From positions 124,001 through 188,000 of the forward strand of contig JAMFSR010000021.1 in NCBI GenBank assembly GCA_026225395.1: 64,000 bases of DNA. Direction: 5' to 3'. The number at the start of each line of letters is the position of its first letter. The first letter of the stretch is position 1. The position numbers were made by a program, and so were the translations under genes. The notes under the pieces are model-generated. The model worked only from the letters and a program-made list of their open reading frames with translations. It did not search any database and was not told where the DNA came from. This stretch comes from Granulicella sapmiensis (GTDB lineage Bacteria; Acidobacteriota; Terriglobia; Terriglobales; Acidobacteriaceae). This document shows positions 62,391 to 64,000 of this stretch, one piece after another.

Positions 62391-63247
62391 AGTTTGCGAC
62401 ACTAATTTTCCTCTGCATGGTTTTAGCTGGTTCGCCTTTACGCGCCAGCCGCATCGTGACGGATGAGACTGGCCGCACCGTCGCAGTGCCGGACCACCCT
62501 CACCGCATCATATGTCTCGTGCCGAGCATCACGGACGCCGTCTTCGCCATCGGAGCCGGTGATGATGTCGTTGCTGTGAGCGACTACGTAAAATACCCCG
62601 CCGAAGCGATGAAGAAACCCAGCGTGGGATCGATCAGTAATCCATCCATGGAAACGATCCTGTCCTTGCATCCAGATCTGGTACTGGGGATGCCACACCA
62701 GAATCAGCCTGAGGTCCTTGGTCAGCTGCAGCGCTTCAACATTCCGCTCTTCATCGTTGATCCTCACGGTATAGCGGGCATCCTGCATTCTGTCGTTACG
62801 CTCGGTCAGGCCACTGGCCACGAGGCCCAGGCAAATGTCCTTGTGTCGCAGCTCACTCGCCGCATTGAAACCGTTCGGACACGAGTGAAGCGTCTCCCGG
62901 TCGTGAACGTGTTCATGCCTGTCTCCTACGATCCCGTCATCACCATCGGCAAAGGCTCCTTCATCACAGAAATCATCGAAGCCGCCGGCGGTCATTCCAT
63001 CACGTCCGATATCAATCAGGAATGGCCTCACATCAGCATGGAGGCAGTCATCGATCGCGCACCGCAAGCTCTTCTCATGCTGCGAGGAGGCACTGTCACG
63101 ATCGGTGCTTTGAAAGACCGTCCAGGCTGGAACGTATTACCTGCGGTCAAAGCGCAACGCGTTTATTACGTCGACAAGCGCGTCGACTTTCCCAGTCCCG
63201 TCGCCATAGACGCTTTGGAGGATCTCGCCAAACAACTTCATCCGTAG
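62387..63247 (+). CDS. btuF: vitamin B12 ABC-transporter substrate-binding protein
   Basis: A 286-residue periplasmic protein with signal peptide MKFATLIFLCMVLAGSPLRA. It has the two-lobed class III binding-protein fold of BtuF: VPDHPHRIICLVPSITDAVF, then VSDYVKYPAEAMKKPSVG and ETILSLHPDLVLG, the long connecting helix, and WPHISMEAVIDRAPQALLML. It starts inside the cbiA stop (ATGA), so it belongs to the riboswitch-controlled operon. It would carry cobalamin from the outer-membrane receptor (downstream TonB-dependent receptor) to a BtuCD permease not seen here. An iron-siderophore role is less likely given the context. Confidence 0.88.
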   Translation: MKFATLIFLCMVLAGSPLRASRIVTDETGRTVAVPDHPHRIICLVPSITDAVFAIGAGDDVVAVSDYVKYPAEAMKKPSVGSISNPSMETILSLHPDLVLGMPHQNQPEVLGQLQRFNIPLFIVDPHGIAGILHSVVTLGQATGHEAQANVLVSQLTRRIETVRTRVKRLPVVNVFMPVSYDPVITIGKGSFITEIIEAAGGHSITSDINQEWPHISMEAVIDRAPQALLMLRGGTVTIGALKDRPGWNVLPAVKAQRVYYVDKRVDFPSPVAIDALEDLAKQLHP

Positions 63248-63280
63248 CTGATGTCGTTCATCAGCATCACCAACAACCAA

Positions 63281-63430
63281 CAGCAGGCGTCGGGAAGCGC
63301 GGTGAAACTCCGCCACTACCCCGTAACTGTAAGCGTCGAGATACATGCAAGAACGTCAACGTCACTGGAGCCAAACTCTGGGAAGGCAGCATGGATCGTA
63401 GAAGCGCAAGCCAGGATACCGCCCCTGCTG
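63281..63430 (+). promoter_or_regulatory. cobalamin riboswitch upstream of TonB-dependent receptor
   Basis: P1 is CAGCAGG (63281-63287) with CCTGCTG (63424-63430). Core: GCGGTGAAACTCCGCCAC, CCCCGTAACTGTAAGCG, GTCACTGG, CTGGGAAGGC and the B12 box GCAAGCCAGGATACCGCC. It ends 22 bp before the receptor ATG, so the GAGGGGG ribosome site directly follows P1 and is a likely target of regulation. Confidence 0.93.
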
Positions 63431-63452
63431 CAACCAATCCCGAGGGGGAACC

Positions 63453-64000
63453 ATGCACATCGCAGCAACTCGACCGCTTCGTTTAACGAACTCCATCAAG
63501 CCTCAAAATTTCCGGCTTTCGATCAATCTCGTCTTAGCTTTCATCCTGCTCTTCATCCACCCATCTCTTTGGTCGCAGCAACGAAGCACACTGCATGGGG
63601 CCGTTCATGATCCTCTGGGATCGCTGGTAGTAGGCGCCTCCGTTGACCTTTTACAGGAACAAAAAGTCATTGCCGCTTCGAAAACAGGTCCAGATGGAAC
63701 TTTCCACTTCGAAGTGCCCGCTTCAGACCGCTATCGCATCCGCGTAAGTGCAGCCACATTCCAGACGACCACCACTCCCGCTGTCTATATCAAAGCTTCC
63801 GGAACGGAAGAGTTGGATGTCACACTCGCCACCCAGACTCTTACGCAACAGGTTACGGTCACCGCAACCGGTACTCCAACGCCTGAAGCACAAACTGGGG
63901 CATCGGTAACGGTGCTAACAGCCACGGATTATCGACTTATGCCGGAAGTACAAGATCCCCTTCGGCTCGTTCCTGGTCTGCAGGTTACACAGACTGGCCA
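63453..64000 (+). CDS. btuB: TonB-dependent outer-membrane receptor, BtuB-like (3' end outside window)
   Basis: 182 codons visible, open to the window end. ATG 63453 has a GAGGGGG ribosome site 4 bp upstream. A long signal region (FRLSINLVLAFILLFIHPSL, cleavage near SLWSQ) is followed by a carboxypeptidase-regulatory-like Ig domain (STLHGAVHDPLGSLVVGASV, then TGPDGTFHFEVP), as is usual in acidobacterial receptors, then the start of the plug (QQVTVTATGT, VTVLTATDYRLMPEVQDPL, RLVPGLQVTQTG). The upstream cobalamin riboswitch and btuF indicate cobalamin uptake. The barrel cannot be checked here. Confidence 0.85.
   Translation, partial: MHIAATRPLRLTNSIKPQNFRLSINLVLAFILLFIHPSLWSQQRSTLHGAVHDPLGSLVVGASVDLLQEQKVIAASKTGPDGTFHFEVPASDRYRIRVSAATFQTTTTPAVYIKASGTEELDVTLATQTLTQQVTVTATGTPTPEAQTGASVTVLTATDYRLMPEVQDPLRLVPGLQVTQTG

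Noticed and set aside
1..64000. CRISPR arrays, insertion sequences, tRNA and rRNA genes
   Set aside because: Looked for regular short repeats, transposase motifs and tRNA-like folds; none seen apart from the tmRNA.

Overview
The window reads as a chromosome segment of an Acidobacteriota bacterium, most likely Acidobacteriaceae (Terriglobus/Granulicella/Edaphobacter-like). The basis is the high-GC coding style, many Tat- or Sec-exported plant-polysaccharide hydrolases, a giant 'choice-of-anchor D' repeat protein, and a TonB-dependent receptor with an N-terminal carboxypeptidase-regulatory-like domain. No mobile element, CRISPR array, rRNA or tRNA is visible; the only RNA gene is ssrA (tmRNA). 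The genus is an inference.

Bases 1-31077 form a large carbohydrate region. It holds three GH78 rhamnosidases, two GH42 galactosidases, a GH43/GH130-like propeller enzyme, a GH127-family enzyme, a GH39-like enzyme, a clan GH-D enzyme and an arabinose-isomerase-like protein. Two acid-sugar pathways are embedded in it. Pathway one (7185-14951) has an IclR-HTH/periplasmic-binding-protein fusion regulator, GH127, a RuBisCO-like protein and a DUF1537 kinase on the minus strand, converging on a racemase-family protein and an MFS transporter. Three similar TTCCG-N5-CGGAA-type inverted repeats lie at its promoters. It resembles the OiaK/OiaX branch of D-apiose catabolism and is my main candidate for a little-described system. 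Pathway two (17674-27600) runs GH78, GH39-like, DUF1537 kinase, PdxA2, sodium symporter, HpcH/HpaI aldolase and Fe-alcohol dehydrogenase, a likely four-carbon acid-sugar (threonate/erythronate) route. The sugars rhamnose, galactose, arabinose/apiose and fucose together point to pectin, especially rhamnogalacturonan I/II.

Bases 31300-52557 are mostly housekeeping: secG, a metallo-beta-lactamase hydrolase, phospholipase C, an aminotransferase, a HAD phosphatase, the 1952-residue repeat protein, a RibBX-like riboflavin protein, recQ, glmU, an HD-GYP protein with a degenerate receiver, pterin carbinolamine dehydratase, small stress/secreted proteins, an EamA protein and ssrA. Some of these genes appear to be leaderless.

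Bases 52641-59890 carry a second pectin cluster: PL4 rhamnogalacturonan lyase, GH2 and GH29. Bases 60159-64000 are a vitamin B12 locus: cobalamin riboswitch, cobU, cbiA, btuF, second cobalamin riboswitch and a btuB-like TonB receptor cut by the window end.
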